Assembly: GCA_039923495.1 (NCBI GenBank)
Contig: JBDTCO010000087.1
Span: 17,343 to 81,342, forward strand
Source: JBDTCO01 sp039923495
GTDB taxonomy: Bacteria; Myxococcota_A; Polyangia; Palsa-1104
Reading direction: 5' to 3'
Length of the DNA: 64,000 nucleotides
The notes beneath the pieces were generated by a model. That model had not been told where the DNA came from. It made no database searches and saw only the letters and a list, made by a program, of their open reading frames with translations. Below are positions 35,019-43,921 of the stretch, in pieces. Each line of letters starts with the position of its first letter. Position 1 is the stretch's first letter. The position numbers and the translations under genes are program-made.

Positions 35019-35900
35019 ATGACCAGCGCGCGCACGAAGACGGTCGTGACCGTCGTCTCGAAGGTCTCGGAGAAGCCACCCGGGAAAGACGCCTGCCTCG
35101 TCGTGATCTATGGCCTCGAGCTGGGCCGGAAGTACGGCCTCGAGGCCGCGACCGCGACCCTCGGCCGCTCGTCCAAGGCGGATGTGCAGGTCGACCAGGA
35201 GTCGGTCTCGCGCAACCACGCCAAGATCATCAACACCGGCAAGTCGCACATCCTTCGCGACCTCGGCTCCACCAACGGCACGTACGTCAACGATCAGCAG
35301 GTCGACGAGTACGTGCTCCGCGATGGCGACTTCGTGAAGGTCGGCCGCACCATCTTCAAGTTCCTCTCGGGCGGCAACATCGAGAACGCCTACCACGAGG
35401 AGATCTACCGACTCACCACCGTCGACGGCCTCACCCAGATCCACAACCGTCGCTACTTCATGGAGCAGATCGATCGCGAGGTCTCGCGCTCGCGCCGCTA
35501 CCACCGCGAGCTGAGCGTCATCCTCTTCGACATCGACCGCTTCAAGAGCATCAACGACACGTACGGTCACCTGGCCGGCGATTACGTGCTCACGCAGCTC
35601 GCGACGGTGGTGAAGGGCAAGATCCGGCGCGAGGATCTGTTCGCGCGCTACGGCGGCGAGGAGTTCGCGATCGTGCTGCCGGAGATCGACGGGCCCGGCG
35701 CCGTCGCCTTCGCAGAGAAGATCCGGCGCGTCATCGAGAAGGCGCCGTTCCGCTTCGAGGACGCGCAGATCCAGGTCACCGTCTCCATCGGCATTGCCAG
35801 TCTCTCGCAAGACGAGGGCGACTCGACCGAGCTCATCAAGCGCTCCGACGACAAGCTCTACGAGGCGAAAGAGTCGGGGCGAAACTGCGTGCGCGCGTGA
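35019..35900 (+). CDS. FHA-GGDEF diguanylate cyclase
   Basis: A 293-residue soluble protein. An FHA domain (about residues 25-120) reads LGRSSKADVQVDQESVSRNH and LRDLGSTNGTYVNDQQV, and binds phosphothreonine peptides. A GGDEF domain (about 130-293) follows: TTVDGLTQIHNRRYFMEQID, LFDIDRFKSINDTYGHLAGD, the active site RYGGEEF and the RxxD inhibitory site (RRED) five residues before it. It should make c-di-GMP with feedback inhibition and link Thr phosphorylation to c-di-GMP. The kinases in this window are candidate partners. The ATG at 35019 is the first sensible start; ApbE follows with a 4-base overlap. Confidence 0.92.
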   Translation: MTSARTKTVVTVVSKVSEKPPGKDACLVVIYGLELGRKYGLEAATATLGRSSKADVQVDQESVSRNHAKIINTGKSHILRDLGSTNGTYVNDQQVDEYVLRDGDFVKVGRTIFKFLSGGNIENAYHEEIYRLTTVDGLTQIHNRRYFMEQIDREVSRSRRYHRELSVILFDIDRFKSINDTYGHLAGDYVLTQLATVVKGKIRREDLFARYGGEEFAIVLPEIDGPGAVAFAEKIRRVIEKAPFRFEDAQIQVTVSIGIASLSQDEGDSTELIKRSDDKLYEAKESGRNCVRA

Positions 35901-36934
35901 GCCGCACGGCGCTGACCTCGCTGCTGTCCTTCGCACTCGGGATGCTTTTTCCCGTCGCTGCGCTCGCGCAGACGGCGCCGCACATGGTCTCGAGGTCGAC
36001 GACCGCGATGGGCACGCAGGTGTCCATCTCCATCTACACCGACGACAACGAGGGCGCTGCGCGCGTCATCGACAACGCGCTCGACGAGGTCGTGCGCATC
36101 GAGCGGATGATGACCACGTGGCGCGACGACTCCGAGGTCTCGCGCCTCAACGCGGCCGCGGGCAAGGCGCCGGTCGTCGTCTCCGACGAGACGATGGAGG
36201 TCCTCGAGATGGCGCAGCAGTCGTCGGCGTGGTCCGACGGCGCGTTCGACATCACCTACTACGGGCTCCACGGCCTGTGGAAGTTCGACGAGGATCTCGA
36301 GAAGCGCATCCCCGACGCCGCCGATGTGAAGGCGCGCCTGCCGCTCATCGACTGGCGCAAGCTCAAGCTCGATCGCAAGCGCCACACCGCGTTTCTCGAG
36401 AAGCCGGGCATGGCCGTGAACCTCGGTGGTATCGCGAAGGGCTATGCCGTCGATCGCATGGCAAACATCCTGCGTCGCGGCGGCTTCCCGAACGCGCTCG
36501 TGCAGGCGGGCGGCGATCTGCTCTGCGCGGGCACCAAGGGCGGCAAGCCGTGGACCGCGGGGATCCGCGATCCGCGCGGCGGCTGGAAGGATGTCTTCGC
36601 CGGGATTCGCCTCGAGGATCACGCGTTCTCGACGGCAGGCGACTACGAGCGCTACTTCATGCTCGGCGGTACGCGGTACCACCACATCCTCGATCCGCGC
36701 ACGGGCATGCCGGCGATGGCGTCGCGCTCGGTCACCGTCTACGCGAAGACGGCGCTCCTCGCGGACGCGATCGACGACGCGATCTTCATCATGGGGTGGA
36801 AGCGCGGCTTCGCGATGATCGAGAAGATCCCCGACGTCGGCGCGGTGGTGGTGGATCGAGACGGCGCCATTCACGTCTCGGATCGCATGAAGGGCCGCCT
36901 CGACGTGTTCTACACGCCGAAGAACCAGCCCTGA
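35897..36934 (+). CDS. apbE: FAD:protein FMN transferase (ApbE family)
   Basis: A 345-residue exported enzyme with a signal peptide (LTSLLSFALGMLFPVAALAQ). It attaches FMN covalently to Thr/Ser of flavoprotein subunits in the periplasm, using FAD. Family signs are TTAMGTQVSISIYTDD, the loop AVNLGGIAKGYAVDRMANIL, ALVQAGGDLLCAG, and the metal-binding HILDPRTGMPA. The GTG start overlaps the diguanylate-cyclase stop by 4 bases, so translation is coupled. No target flavoprotein (such as Nqr or Rnf subunits) lies in the window. A hairpin follows the stop. Confidence 0.92.
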   Translation: MSRTALTSLLSFALGMLFPVAALAQTAPHMVSRSTTAMGTQVSISIYTDDNEGAARVIDNALDEVVRIERMMTTWRDDSEVSRLNAAAGKAPVVVSDETMEVLEMAQQSSAWSDGAFDITYYGLHGLWKFDEDLEKRIPDAADVKARLPLIDWRKLKLDRKRHTAFLEKPGMAVNLGGIAKGYAVDRMANILRRGGFPNALVQAGGDLLCAGTKGGKPWTAGIRDPRGGWKDVFAGIRLEDHAFSTAGDYERYFMLGGTRYHHILDPRTGMPAMASRSVTVYAKTALLADAIDDAIFIMGWKRGFAMIEKIPDVGAVVVDRDGAIHVSDRMKGRLDVFYTPKNQP

Positions 36935-36943
36935 GTCTCACCG

Positions 36944-36966
36944 CGGGAGGGGAAGGAACCCTCCCG
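36944..36966. terminator. Hairpin between convergent genes
   Basis: CGGGAGGG (36944-36951) pairs perfectly with CCCTCCCG (36959-36966) around a 7-base loop. It lies between the apbE stop and the stop of the convergent PlsC-like gene. A short T-containing stretch (GGTTCTTC) follows on the plus strand, so it may act as a terminator for apbE. Confidence 0.55.
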
Positions 36967-36974
36967 GGGGTTCT

Positions 36975-38006
36975 TCAAAGAACGCTGTCGAGCTGCGCGG
37001 CGAGGCGGGCGACGAGCGCGGTGTCTTCCGCACCCTCCGCGCCGAACTCCTGACCGAGGAAGAGCGGCGTGCCGAAGGCGAGCGTGTGCGCGCGCGCGGC
37101 ACGGAACAGCCCCGTGCCGAAGCCGGTGGACTCGCCGACCGAGACGGGGACGATCGGGGCGCCGGTCACGAGCGCGAGCGCGACGACCGTCGCGAGATCG
37201 AGCGAGCCGCGACCCTCGTCCCCGCCGACGAACGCGAGCGCGACCTTGTCATCGTCGAGCAGGCGCGCGAAGTCGGAGAGCTCGGACGGCACGCCACCGA
37301 GCTTGCGCAGCAGCGAGCCCACGAGCGGCGTGTAGAGCCGAGCCGGATGGACGAGTGGGCGGACCTGACGGTGCGCGACGTGCTCGACGCTGACCGCGTG
37401 CGAGATGAGCGACGCATCGAGCGCGGTGCCGATGGTGCCGCTCCAGCCGAGCCTCGCGAGCCCGGCCTCGGCGAGCGAGCGGAGGCGACCCTTCGACGGC
37501 GAACGACGACGTGCGACGAGGATCGCGCCACCCGTCTCCGGCACGTGGCCGAGCCCGCGCACCGTCACGCGCAGCGAGCGGTAGAGGAAGTCGACGAGCG
37601 GTGCCGCGCGCCCCGCGAGCTGCGGGTCCCGGCCGAAGCGATCGGCCGACGGATCGATGCGCATGAGCCACGTCTGGTCCTCTGCGCGCGCGAGCGTGAG
37701 CTGACGATCGCGCCAGAAGCGCCACGTGCCCGGCGCTGCCGCCTGCACGGGCTCGGCGATGCTGAGCGCCTCGGTGGTCTGCGGCGGCGCCCCGACGACC
37801 TTGGCCACGACGACCTTGGCCCCGACGACCTTGGCCCCGGGCTGCTTCTTCGGCTTCGCCTTCGTCGCGGGCTTCTCGGCGCGCGTGGACTTCGGCGCCT
37901 CGGTCTTGCGAGCCGGCGCACGCTTCACCTTGCTGGCAGCCGCGATCTTCTCCGGCTTGCCGTGTGCTGCACCGAACGGATCGTCGCCGAGGATCTTCTT
38001 GCCCAT
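36975..38006 (-). CDS. PlsC-like acyltransferase-fold protein lacking the catalytic motif
   Basis: A 343-residue protein. The first 90 residues are basic and repetitive (PARKTEAPKSTRAEKPA; AKVVGAKVVVAKVVG), probably unstructured. The C-terminal 250 residues match the overall plan of lysophospholipid acyltransferases (LYRSLRVTVRGLGHVPETGGAILVARR, then RLYTPLVGSLLRKLGGVP, and ALVTGAPIVPVSVG). However, the family HxxxxD site, expected directly after AILVA, reads RRRSPSKG and has neither the His nor the Asp. So catalysis by the usual mechanism is unlikely; it may be a regulatory or lipid-binding homologue. The Met at 38006 has AGGAG upstream. Confidence 0.65.
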   Translation of the reverse strand: MGKKILGDDPFGAAHGKPEKIAAASKVKRAPARKTEAPKSTRAEKPATKAKPKKQPGAKVVGAKVVVAKVVGAPPQTTEALSIAEPVQAAAPGTWRFWRDRQLTLARAEDQTWLMRIDPSADRFGRDPQLAGRAAPLVDFLYRSLRVTVRGLGHVPETGGAILVARRRSPSKGRLRSLAEAGLARLGWSGTIGTALDASLISHAVSVEHVAHRQVRPLVHPARLYTPLVGSLLRKLGGVPSELSDFARLLDDDKVALAFVGGDEGRGSLDLATVVALALVTGAPIVPVSVGESTGFGTGLFRAARAHTLAFGTPLFLGQEFGAEGAEDTALVARLAAQLDSVL

Positions 38007-38124
38007 GCCCTGCCGCTCCTGTCTCACGAGAAACCGATAGATTTTTCGAACCTTAGTTCATGCCTCGGACTGCAATCAACTTTTCTTGCGCGTTGCGTCA
38101 CGAGTGGTGTGATAACGCGTTGTC

Positions 38125-39858
38125 GTGACCTCGCGCATCCGTCTCTTGCCGGCCGCGCTCGCCGATCAGATCGCCGCCGGCGAGGTGGTCGAGCGCCCCG
38201 CGTCCGTGGTGAAGGAGCTGGTGGAGAACGCGCTCGACGCCGGCGCGCGTCGCGTCGAGGTCGAGATCGAGCGCGGTGGCCTCGGGCGCATCGTGGTCAC
38301 CGATGACGGTGGTGGCATGTCGCCCGAGGAGGCGCACCTCGCGTTGCGCCGCCACGCGACGTCCAAGTTGCGCTCCGCCGACGAGCTGTTCTCGCTCGGC
38401 ACCTTCGGCTTCCGCGGCGAGGCGCTCCCGTCCATCGCGTCGGTGGCCGAGCTCACGCTCACGACCCGCAGACCAGAGGACACCGCGGCGTACGCGATCG
38501 TCGTGCGCGGAGGCGAGATCGTGTCGGCCGAAGAGGTCGGCGCGCCGTCGGGCACGCGCATCGAGGCGCGCGCGCTGTTCGCGAATGTGCCCGCGCGACT
38601 CAAGTTCCAAAAGGCCGTGAGCACGGAGGCCGGCCACGTCGTCGAGTCGCTCGTGCGCACCGCGCTCGGCGCGCACGACGTGCACGTGCGGCTTCGCGTC
38701 GACGGGCGCTCGGTGCTCGAGCTGCCGTCGCACGCGAGCCTCGCCGAGCGCGCGCATGCGGTGCTGCGTCGCACGGCCGGTCGCATCGTGAAGCTCGCGT
38801 CGGCCACGCTCACCGAGGGGCCGGTGACGGTCGAGGTGCACCTCGCGCCGCCGGACGACGGCGTGCAGTCCGCACGGCACGTGCACCTGCTCGTGAACCG
38901 TCGCGTCGTGCGTGATCGCGGCCTCCTCGCGGCGCTGCAGGTCGCGCTGTCCGATCACCTGCCGCGCGGTCGTCACCCGCTGGCGGTGCTGTCGGTGGCG
39001 CTGCCGCCCGCGGATCTCGACGTGAACGTGCATCCGCAGAAGCTCGAGGTGCGCCTCGCGCGCGGGGCCGAGGTGTACGCGGCGGTGCGGCACGCCGTGC
39101 GCCGGGCGGCCGACGTGGCGTGCTGGGACCGGGAAGCACCCGTCGAGCACGTCGTGATTCCCGACGCCCGCTATCACGTCGATCGCGCGCCGGAGCCGCT
39201 CGTTGCACGGGATGTCGCCCGCGACACGCCGGGCATCTTCGACTTCGCCGCGGCGCCGGTGCGCGAGGAAGAAGCCGCGTTCGCCTACGGAGACGAGCGC
39301 GCGGCAGCCTTCGAGATCGTGAGCACACTCGCCTCGGGGGCCGCGCTGTACGTCCCTCCCGACGTCGACCCATCGACGCCGCGGTTCCTCGGCGCGGTGC
39401 CGGGTGGCTACCTTGCGTTCACCGACGCGAGCGGGCTGTGGCTGCTCGATCAGCACGTCGCCTCCGCGCTGTGCATCGTCGCGGCGCCACCCGATGCCGT
39501 GCCGCTCGCGACGCCGATCTACGTCTCCGACGCGCTGCGCGCCTTGCGCCTGCCGTCGCTGCGCATCGAGGGGCAGCACCTCGTCGCGGCGCCAGCCGCG
39601 CTCACGGATGCGGTCGCGGCGCTCGTCGAGCTCGAGCTCGCGCTCGAGGATCTCGGCCCCGAGGAGGTCGGCGAGCGCCTCGTGTCGATGCTCGCGCTCA
39701 CGCCTGCCGACGAGCCGAGCGCCGACGTGGCCGAGGCGCTCTTCGCGATGCTGCAAGGCGAGGGCACGCCGGCCGTCGTCACGCAGCTGCGCTTTCGTGG
39801 TCGTCGCGCGGCGGTGTTCGTCGGTCGCGGCGAGCTCGGGCGTCGCCTCGATCAATGA
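38125..39858 (+). CDS. mutL: DNA mismatch repair protein MutL
   Basis: A 577-residue GHKL-type ATPase that links MutS mismatch recognition to strand removal. The N-terminal motifs are complete: IAAGEVVERPASVVKELVENALDAG, DDGGGM, GFRGEALPSIASV and the LVNRRVVRD/ DVNVHPQKLEVR segment. The C-terminal region retains LLDQHVASAL, where most MutL proteins read DQHAxxER; the acidic residues and zinc ligands of the endonuclease site are missing. So this MutL probably lacks endonuclease activity, as in organisms that use a separate nuclease. It starts at a GTG. The miaA ATG overlaps its stop codon, as in the common mutL-miaA arrangement. Confidence 0.95.
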   Translation: MTSRIRLLPAALADQIAAGEVVERPASVVKELVENALDAGARRVEVEIERGGLGRIVVTDDGGGMSPEEAHLALRRHATSKLRSADELFSLGTFGFRGEALPSIASVAELTLTTRRPEDTAAYAIVVRGGEIVSAEEVGAPSGTRIEARALFANVPARLKFQKAVSTEAGHVVESLVRTALGAHDVHVRLRVDGRSVLELPSHASLAERAHAVLRRTAGRIVKLASATLTEGPVTVEVHLAPPDDGVQSARHVHLLVNRRVVRDRGLLAALQVALSDHLPRGRHPLAVLSVALPPADLDVNVHPQKLEVRLARGAEVYAAVRHAVRRAADVACWDREAPVEHVVIPDARYHVDRAPEPLVARDVARDTPGIFDFAAAPVREEEAAFAYGDERAAAFEIVSTLASGAALYVPPDVDPSTPRFLGAVPGGYLAFTDASGLWLLDQHVASALCIVAAPPDAVPLATPIYVSDALRALRLPSLRIEGQHLVAAPAALTDAVAALVELELALEDLGPEEVGERLVSMLALTPADEPSADVAEALFAMLQGEGTPAVVTQLRFRGRRAAVFVGRGELGRRLDQ

Positions 39859-40778
39859 TCGCGGTAATGACCGCGGCAATGACCGCGCCGCTCCTCGTGC
39901 TCGCCGGGCCGACGGCGAGTGGCAAGACGGCCGTCGCGCTGCAGCTCGGGGAGCGCCTGCCCATCGAGGTCGTGTCGCTCGACTCGGTGCAGGTCTATCG
40001 TGGGCTCGATGTCGGCTCCGCGAAGCCGTCGCTCGACGAGCGCCGCCGTCTCCCGCACCACGCGGTCGATCTCGTGGATCCGGACGCGCGCTACTCGACG
40101 GCCGACTGGTTGCACGCGGCCGAGGTCGCGATCGCCGACATCCGCGCGCGTGGCCGGATCCCGCTCGTCGTCGGCGGCACGGGCCTGTACTGGCGCGCGT
40201 TGACCACGGGCCTCGCGGAGCTGCCATCGGCTGACGACGCGCTGCGGGGCTCGCTCGTCGCAGAGGAGGCCGCGCAGCCCGGGGCGTTGCACGCGCGGCT
40301 CGCGAGGATCGATGCGCCGAGCGCTGCACGCCTGGCACCGCGCGACACGCTGCGCCTGGTGCGCGCGCTCGAGGTGCACCACGTGTCGGGCCGTCCCCTG
40401 TCGGAGCACCTGGCGCAGCACGCGGCGTCGCGCATCGATCGTGGCGTGCAGACCATCGTGCTCGATCGCAGCGACGAGGACTTGAGGCACGCGATCGAAC
40501 AGCGCACGCAGACGATGATCGAGACGGGGCTCGTGGAGGAGGCGCGCAGGCTTCGCCAGCGCTGGGGTGCGGTGCGTCCGCTCGACGCCGTCGGCTACAG
40601 GGAAGCGCTGCAGCTCGTCGATGGGGTCTTTGCGGAGCGGGAGCTGCTGCCGCGCATCGTCACGGCGACCTGGCAGTTCGCGCGTCGCCAGCGCACGTGG
40701 TTCCGCAAGGCGGGCGCATCGCTGAACGAGACCGACGCGCTGGCGGCGATCTACGCGAGCGCGTTGACGGTGCGCTGA
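39855..40778 (+). CDS. miaA: tRNA dimethylallyltransferase MiaA
   Basis: A 307-residue enzyme that adds a dimethylallyl group to A37 of tRNAs reading UNN codons. It has the Walker A loop VLAGPTASGKTAVALQL, SLDSVQVYRGLDVGSAKPS, PHHAVDLVDPDARYSTADW, VVGGTGLYWRALTTGL and the C-terminal DAVGYREALQ element with QFARRQRTWFRK. Length is typical. Three in-frame ATGs lie close together at 39855, 39867 and 39879, and the first overlaps the mutL stop codon. Its 3' end overlaps the convergent M16 peptidase gene by 28 bases. Confidence 0.95.
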   Translation: MIAVMTAAMTAPLLVLAGPTASGKTAVALQLGERLPIEVVSLDSVQVYRGLDVGSAKPSLDERRRLPHHAVDLVDPDARYSTADWLHAAEVAIADIRARGRIPLVVGGTGLYWRALTTGLAELPSADDALRGSLVAEEAAQPGALHARLARIDAPSAARLAPRDTLRLVRALEVHHVSGRPLSEHLAQHAASRIDRGVQTIVLDRSDEDLRHAIEQRTQTMIETGLVEEARRLRQRWGAVRPLDAVGYREALQLVDGVFAERELLPRIVTATWQFARRQRTWFRKAGASLNETDALAAIYASALTVR

Positions 40779-42067
40779 AGCTGTCGCCGCTGCGCCGCGC
40801 CGAGCAAGCCGACCGCAGCGACAGTGATGCGCTCCTTGCGAAAGATGCGCGCGGCGGTGCGGCGCACGTCGTCGGGCGTGACGGCGGCGATGCGCGCGAG
40901 CTTGGCCTCGTACGACACCGGTCCCCCGAACAGCTCGGTGCCACCCCACCAGCTGGCCATCGCGTCGGGATCGTCGAACGTGGACTCGAGGTCCCACCGG
41001 TAGCGGCGCTTCGCCTTGTCGAGCTCCTCGAGGGACGGCACCTCGGTGCGCAGCCTCCACAGCACGCGCAGCGCCTCGTCGAGCATCGCGGGCACGTTGT
41101 CGTGCGCCGCGGCGCCGTCGATCTCGAAGAGCCCCGTGTCGTGGAAGTGCTCGCACGACCCGGACACGTAGTAGGCGAGCCCGAGCTCGTCGATCATGCG
41201 CCGGTGCAGCCGCGTCGACATCCCGTCGTCGACGATGCGCGAGAGCATGAGCAGCGGCGCGTACATCGGATCCGTCTCGCCGAAGGTGCGAAACAGCACC
41301 TGGAGCTGCGTCTGCGAGCTCGCGTGCCTGGTGATGACGACCTCGGGCTTGGTCGGTTGCTTCGGCGGCGTGGCCTTGAGGCGCTTGCCCGTCGGAACCG
41401 CTGCGAACGCGCGCCTCACGAGCGGCAGCACCTTGCCATGTCGCACCGCACCCGAGATGCACAGCAGCATGTTCGCGCCGCCGTAGCCGTGCGCAAAATG
41501 TCGGCGCACGTCGGTGGGCGCAAAGCCCTTGACGTTGTCGCGCGTGCCGATGATGCGCTGCCCGAGCTTGTGGTCCGGGAACGCCGCCGCACGTGCGATG
41601 TCGTCGATCTGGATGAAGCGGCCCTTGTCGTCGAGGTCCTCGCTCATCTCCTCGAGGATCACGCGGCGCTCGACGTCGAGGTCCGCGAAGACCGGCACGG
41701 AGAAGATCTCGCCGAACAGCTCGATGCCGGCGGCCAGCGAGTCGGGGTGCAAACTCACCTGGTAGAGCGAGTAGTCGCGGCCTGTCTCGGCGTAGAGCGT
41801 GCCGCCGATGGCCTCGATGGCCTGGCTCAGGCGGTACGCGTCGGGTAGCGCCTTCGTGCCGCGAAACAGCATGTGCTCGAGGAAGTGCGAGAGCCCGTTG
41901 TCGCGTGCGCTCTCGTAGCGGGACCCGACCTTCGCGTACATGACGATCGAGACCGAGTGCAGGTGCGGCAGCTCGATGGTCACGAACGGGAGGCCGCTCG
42001 GCAGTTCATCGAGGTGGCGGCGGAAGGGGAGTCGCTTCGTCGGCAAGAGGCGCTCATCTTGAGCCAC
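40751..42067 (-). CDS. M16-family zinc peptidase (pitrilysin-like)
   Basis: A 438-residue protein of the M16 family. The zinc site is the inverted HxxEH motif in GLSHFLEHMLFRGT, with the distal acidic ligands in ERRVILEEMSEDLD about 76 residues later. The family also shows GGTLYAETGRDYSLYQVSLH and LPLVRRAFAAVPTGKR. No signal peptide is present, so it is cytoplasmic. M16 enzymes usually work as a pair (active and inactive subunits); here only the active-type subunit is seen. It starts at a GTG at 42067, 46 bp from the divergent kinase start. Confidence 0.9.
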   Translation of the reverse strand: MAQDERLLPTKRLPFRRHLDELPSGLPFVTIELPHLHSVSIVMYAKVGSRYESARDNGLSHFLEHMLFRGTKALPDAYRLSQAIEAIGGTLYAETGRDYSLYQVSLHPDSLAAGIELFGEIFSVPVFADLDVERRVILEEMSEDLDDKGRFIQIDDIARAAAFPDHKLGQRIIGTRDNVKGFAPTDVRRHFAHGYGGANMLLCISGAVRHGKVLPLVRRAFAAVPTGKRLKATPPKQPTKPEVVITRHASSQTQLQVLFRTFGETDPMYAPLLMLSRIVDDGMSTRLHRRMIDELGLAYYVSGSCEHFHDTGLFEIDGAAAHDNVPAMLDEALRVLWRLRTEVPSLEELDKAKRRYRWDLESTFDDPDAMASWWGGTELFGGPVSYEAKLARIAAVTPDDVRRTAARIFRKERITVAAVGLLGAAQRRQLQRTVNALA

Positions 42068-42076
42068 GACGAAGGG

Positions 42077-42106
42077 TTGTCAACGACGGACGCGAACCCG
42101 TAGGCT
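42077..42106 (+). promoter_or_regulatory. Sigma70-type promoter for the kinase at 42114
   Basis: TTGTCA (42077-42082) and TAGGCT (42101-42106) are 18 bp apart. The GTG start at 42114 lies 7 nt past the -10 hexamer, so the transcript would begin at or one base before the start codon. Confidence 0.5.
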
Positions 42107-42113
42107 GGTAGCG

Positions 42114-43838
42114 GTGGAGGGCCCCCGTTACCGCATGCTCGAGCGTCTGGGGCAAGGCGGCATGGCGACGGTCTGGCGCGCCGAAGATCGCCAGCTCGGG
42201 CGCGATGTGGCGGTGAAGGTGCTGCTGCCGCTGTTCGCCGATCGGCCCGCCGCGCAGGAGCGCTTCTTCCGCGAGGCGCGTGCGCTCGCGACCATCCGCC
42301 ACCCGAACGTGCTGCAGCTCTTCGACTTCCTTCCCGCGACGCAGGACGAGCCCGCGCGCCTCGTGATGGAGCGCTTGCAGGGACCTTCACTGCAGCGCTT
42401 CGTCGTCGATGCGGGCGCGCCGCTGCCCGAGCTCGCGGCGCTCGTCGGTGCCGAGATCGGCGCGGGGCTCGTCGCCGTGCACGCGCGCGGCATCGTGCAC
42501 CGCGACGTGAAGCCCGAGAACGTGCTGCTCGACGAAGGGCGCGTCGTCCTCACCGACTTCGGCGTCGCGCGCGTGCAGACGCTCGACGCGGCGCTCACGC
42601 AGACCGGCGACATCATCGGTTCGCCCGCGTACATGAGCCCCGAGCAGACGCGCGGTGACGCGGTCGACCAGGCGAGCGATCAGTTCTCACTAGGCAGTCT
42701 GCTGTACTGGCTCGCGAGTGGGCGCGCGCCGTTCTCGGGGCCGCACCCGCTCGTCGTGATGCAGAAGATCGAGCGCGTCGAGGTGATGCCGCTCGGGTCG
42801 TGCAACCCGCGCGTGCCGGCGTGGCTCGACCGCGTCGTGCGGCGCTGTCACGCGCGCGCGCCGGCCGATCGCTATCCCGACATGGCCGCGCTCGTTGCGG
42901 CGTTGCGCACCGGTCTCTCCGACGATGGCTTCGGCGAGCCCGCCGTCGAGCTGCGCGCGTACTTCGCGGCGCCGCCCACGTGGAACGAGTCCGTCGCCGC
43001 GCGCGTCGTGCCGGCACGCCTCGGGGACGCGGAGCGTGCGCTCCTCGAGGGCCGTCGTGCGCGTGCGCTGGTCTCGGCGGAGCGGGTCCTGCAGCTCGAT
43101 CCGGATCAGCTGCGCGCCCAGATGATCGTTTCCAAGCTCACGACGGGGCGCTCGCGCGTGCTGCTCGTGGCGGGCGTCGTCGCGGCGCTCGTCGTCGCGG
43201 GGATCCCTCTCGCGCTGCGCGCGAGACACGTCGTGCCGCGCGTCGCTGTGAGTCCGCCTGTCGTCGCGGACAAGCCACCGATGCGCGAGCCGGTCGTGGC
43301 GATGGTGACCGTACCTGCCGCTCCGCGCATCACGAGCCCTCCGATCAAGAAGCCGCACGTGAAGCAGACGGCGCCCATCGTGGAGCTGTCTCGCCCTACA
43401 CCCGTCGCTGTGGTCGCAGCGCCGCCCGCACCCGCGATGCTGACCGTGCGCACATCGCCGTGGTGCGACCTCACGGTCGATGGCAAGGCGGCAGGTCGCA
43501 CGCCGCAGGCGCTGGCCCTGCCGGCGGGCGAGCACCGGCTGCGCTGCACCAACCCATCGGGCGGTCTCCTCGAGCGCACCGTGGCGCTCTCGGCCGGCGC
43601 GACCAAGGACGTGGAGGCGCGGCTCGATGCGCAGACGCTCGTGACGTCGCACCTCGTGCGCGGTGACACCGTGTCGATCGACGATCAGCCGGTGCACGGC
43701 AGCCTCCGCATCACCGCCGGTCGGCACCGCGTGTCGCTGCAGCGGGCAAGCGTCGTGATCGACACGCGCTGGCTCGACGTCCCGCAGACCGGCTGCGCGC
43801 TCTTCGACCAGCCCGAGCTACGCTGCGAGCGTCCATGA
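42114..43838 (+). CDS. Membrane-anchored Ser/Thr protein kinase with PEGA-like domain
   Basis: A 574-residue Hanks-type kinase. The kinase domain covers about residues 5-270: GQGGMATVW, VAVKVLL, HRDVKPEN, TDFGVARV and GSPAYMSPEQ, all catalytic residues present. A linker with a TPR-like helix follows, then one membrane span at about 345-362 (VLLVAGVVAALVVAGIPLAL). Outside the membrane are a low-complexity Pro-rich linker and two PEGA-like beta modules (LTVRTSPWCDLTVDGKAAGR and the second unit HLVRGDTVSIDDQPVHGSLR). It is likely the first gene of a kinase-plus-envelope-lipoprotein operon. It starts at a GTG with a promoter just upstream and is divergent from an M16 peptidase gene. Confidence 0.9.
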   Translation: MEGPRYRMLERLGQGGMATVWRAEDRQLGRDVAVKVLLPLFADRPAAQERFFREARALATIRHPNVLQLFDFLPATQDEPARLVMERLQGPSLQRFVVDAGAPLPELAALVGAEIGAGLVAVHARGIVHRDVKPENVLLDEGRVVLTDFGVARVQTLDAALTQTGDIIGSPAYMSPEQTRGDAVDQASDQFSLGSLLYWLASGRAPFSGPHPLVVMQKIERVEVMPLGSCNPRVPAWLDRVVRRCHARAPADRYPDMAALVAALRTGLSDDGFGEPAVELRAYFAAPPTWNESVAARVVPARLGDAERALLEGRRARALVSAERVLQLDPDQLRAQMIVSKLTTGRSRVLLVAGVVAALVVAGIPLALRARHVVPRVAVSPPVVADKPPMREPVVAMVTVPAAPRITSPPIKKPHVKQTAPIVELSRPTPVAVVAAPPAPAMLTVRTSPWCDLTVDGKAAGRTPQALALPAGEHRLRCTNPSGGLLERTVALSAGATKDVEARLDAQTLVTSHLVRGDTVSIDDQPVHGSLRITAGRHRVSLQRASVVIDTRWLDVPQTGCALFDQPELRCERP

Positions 43839-43921
43839 CATCGATGTCGCGAACGCACCCGCGCACCGCCCGAATCTCCAGCGATCTTCACTGGAACGAG
43901 GCTTGCTGTGGGGAAGCCTCG

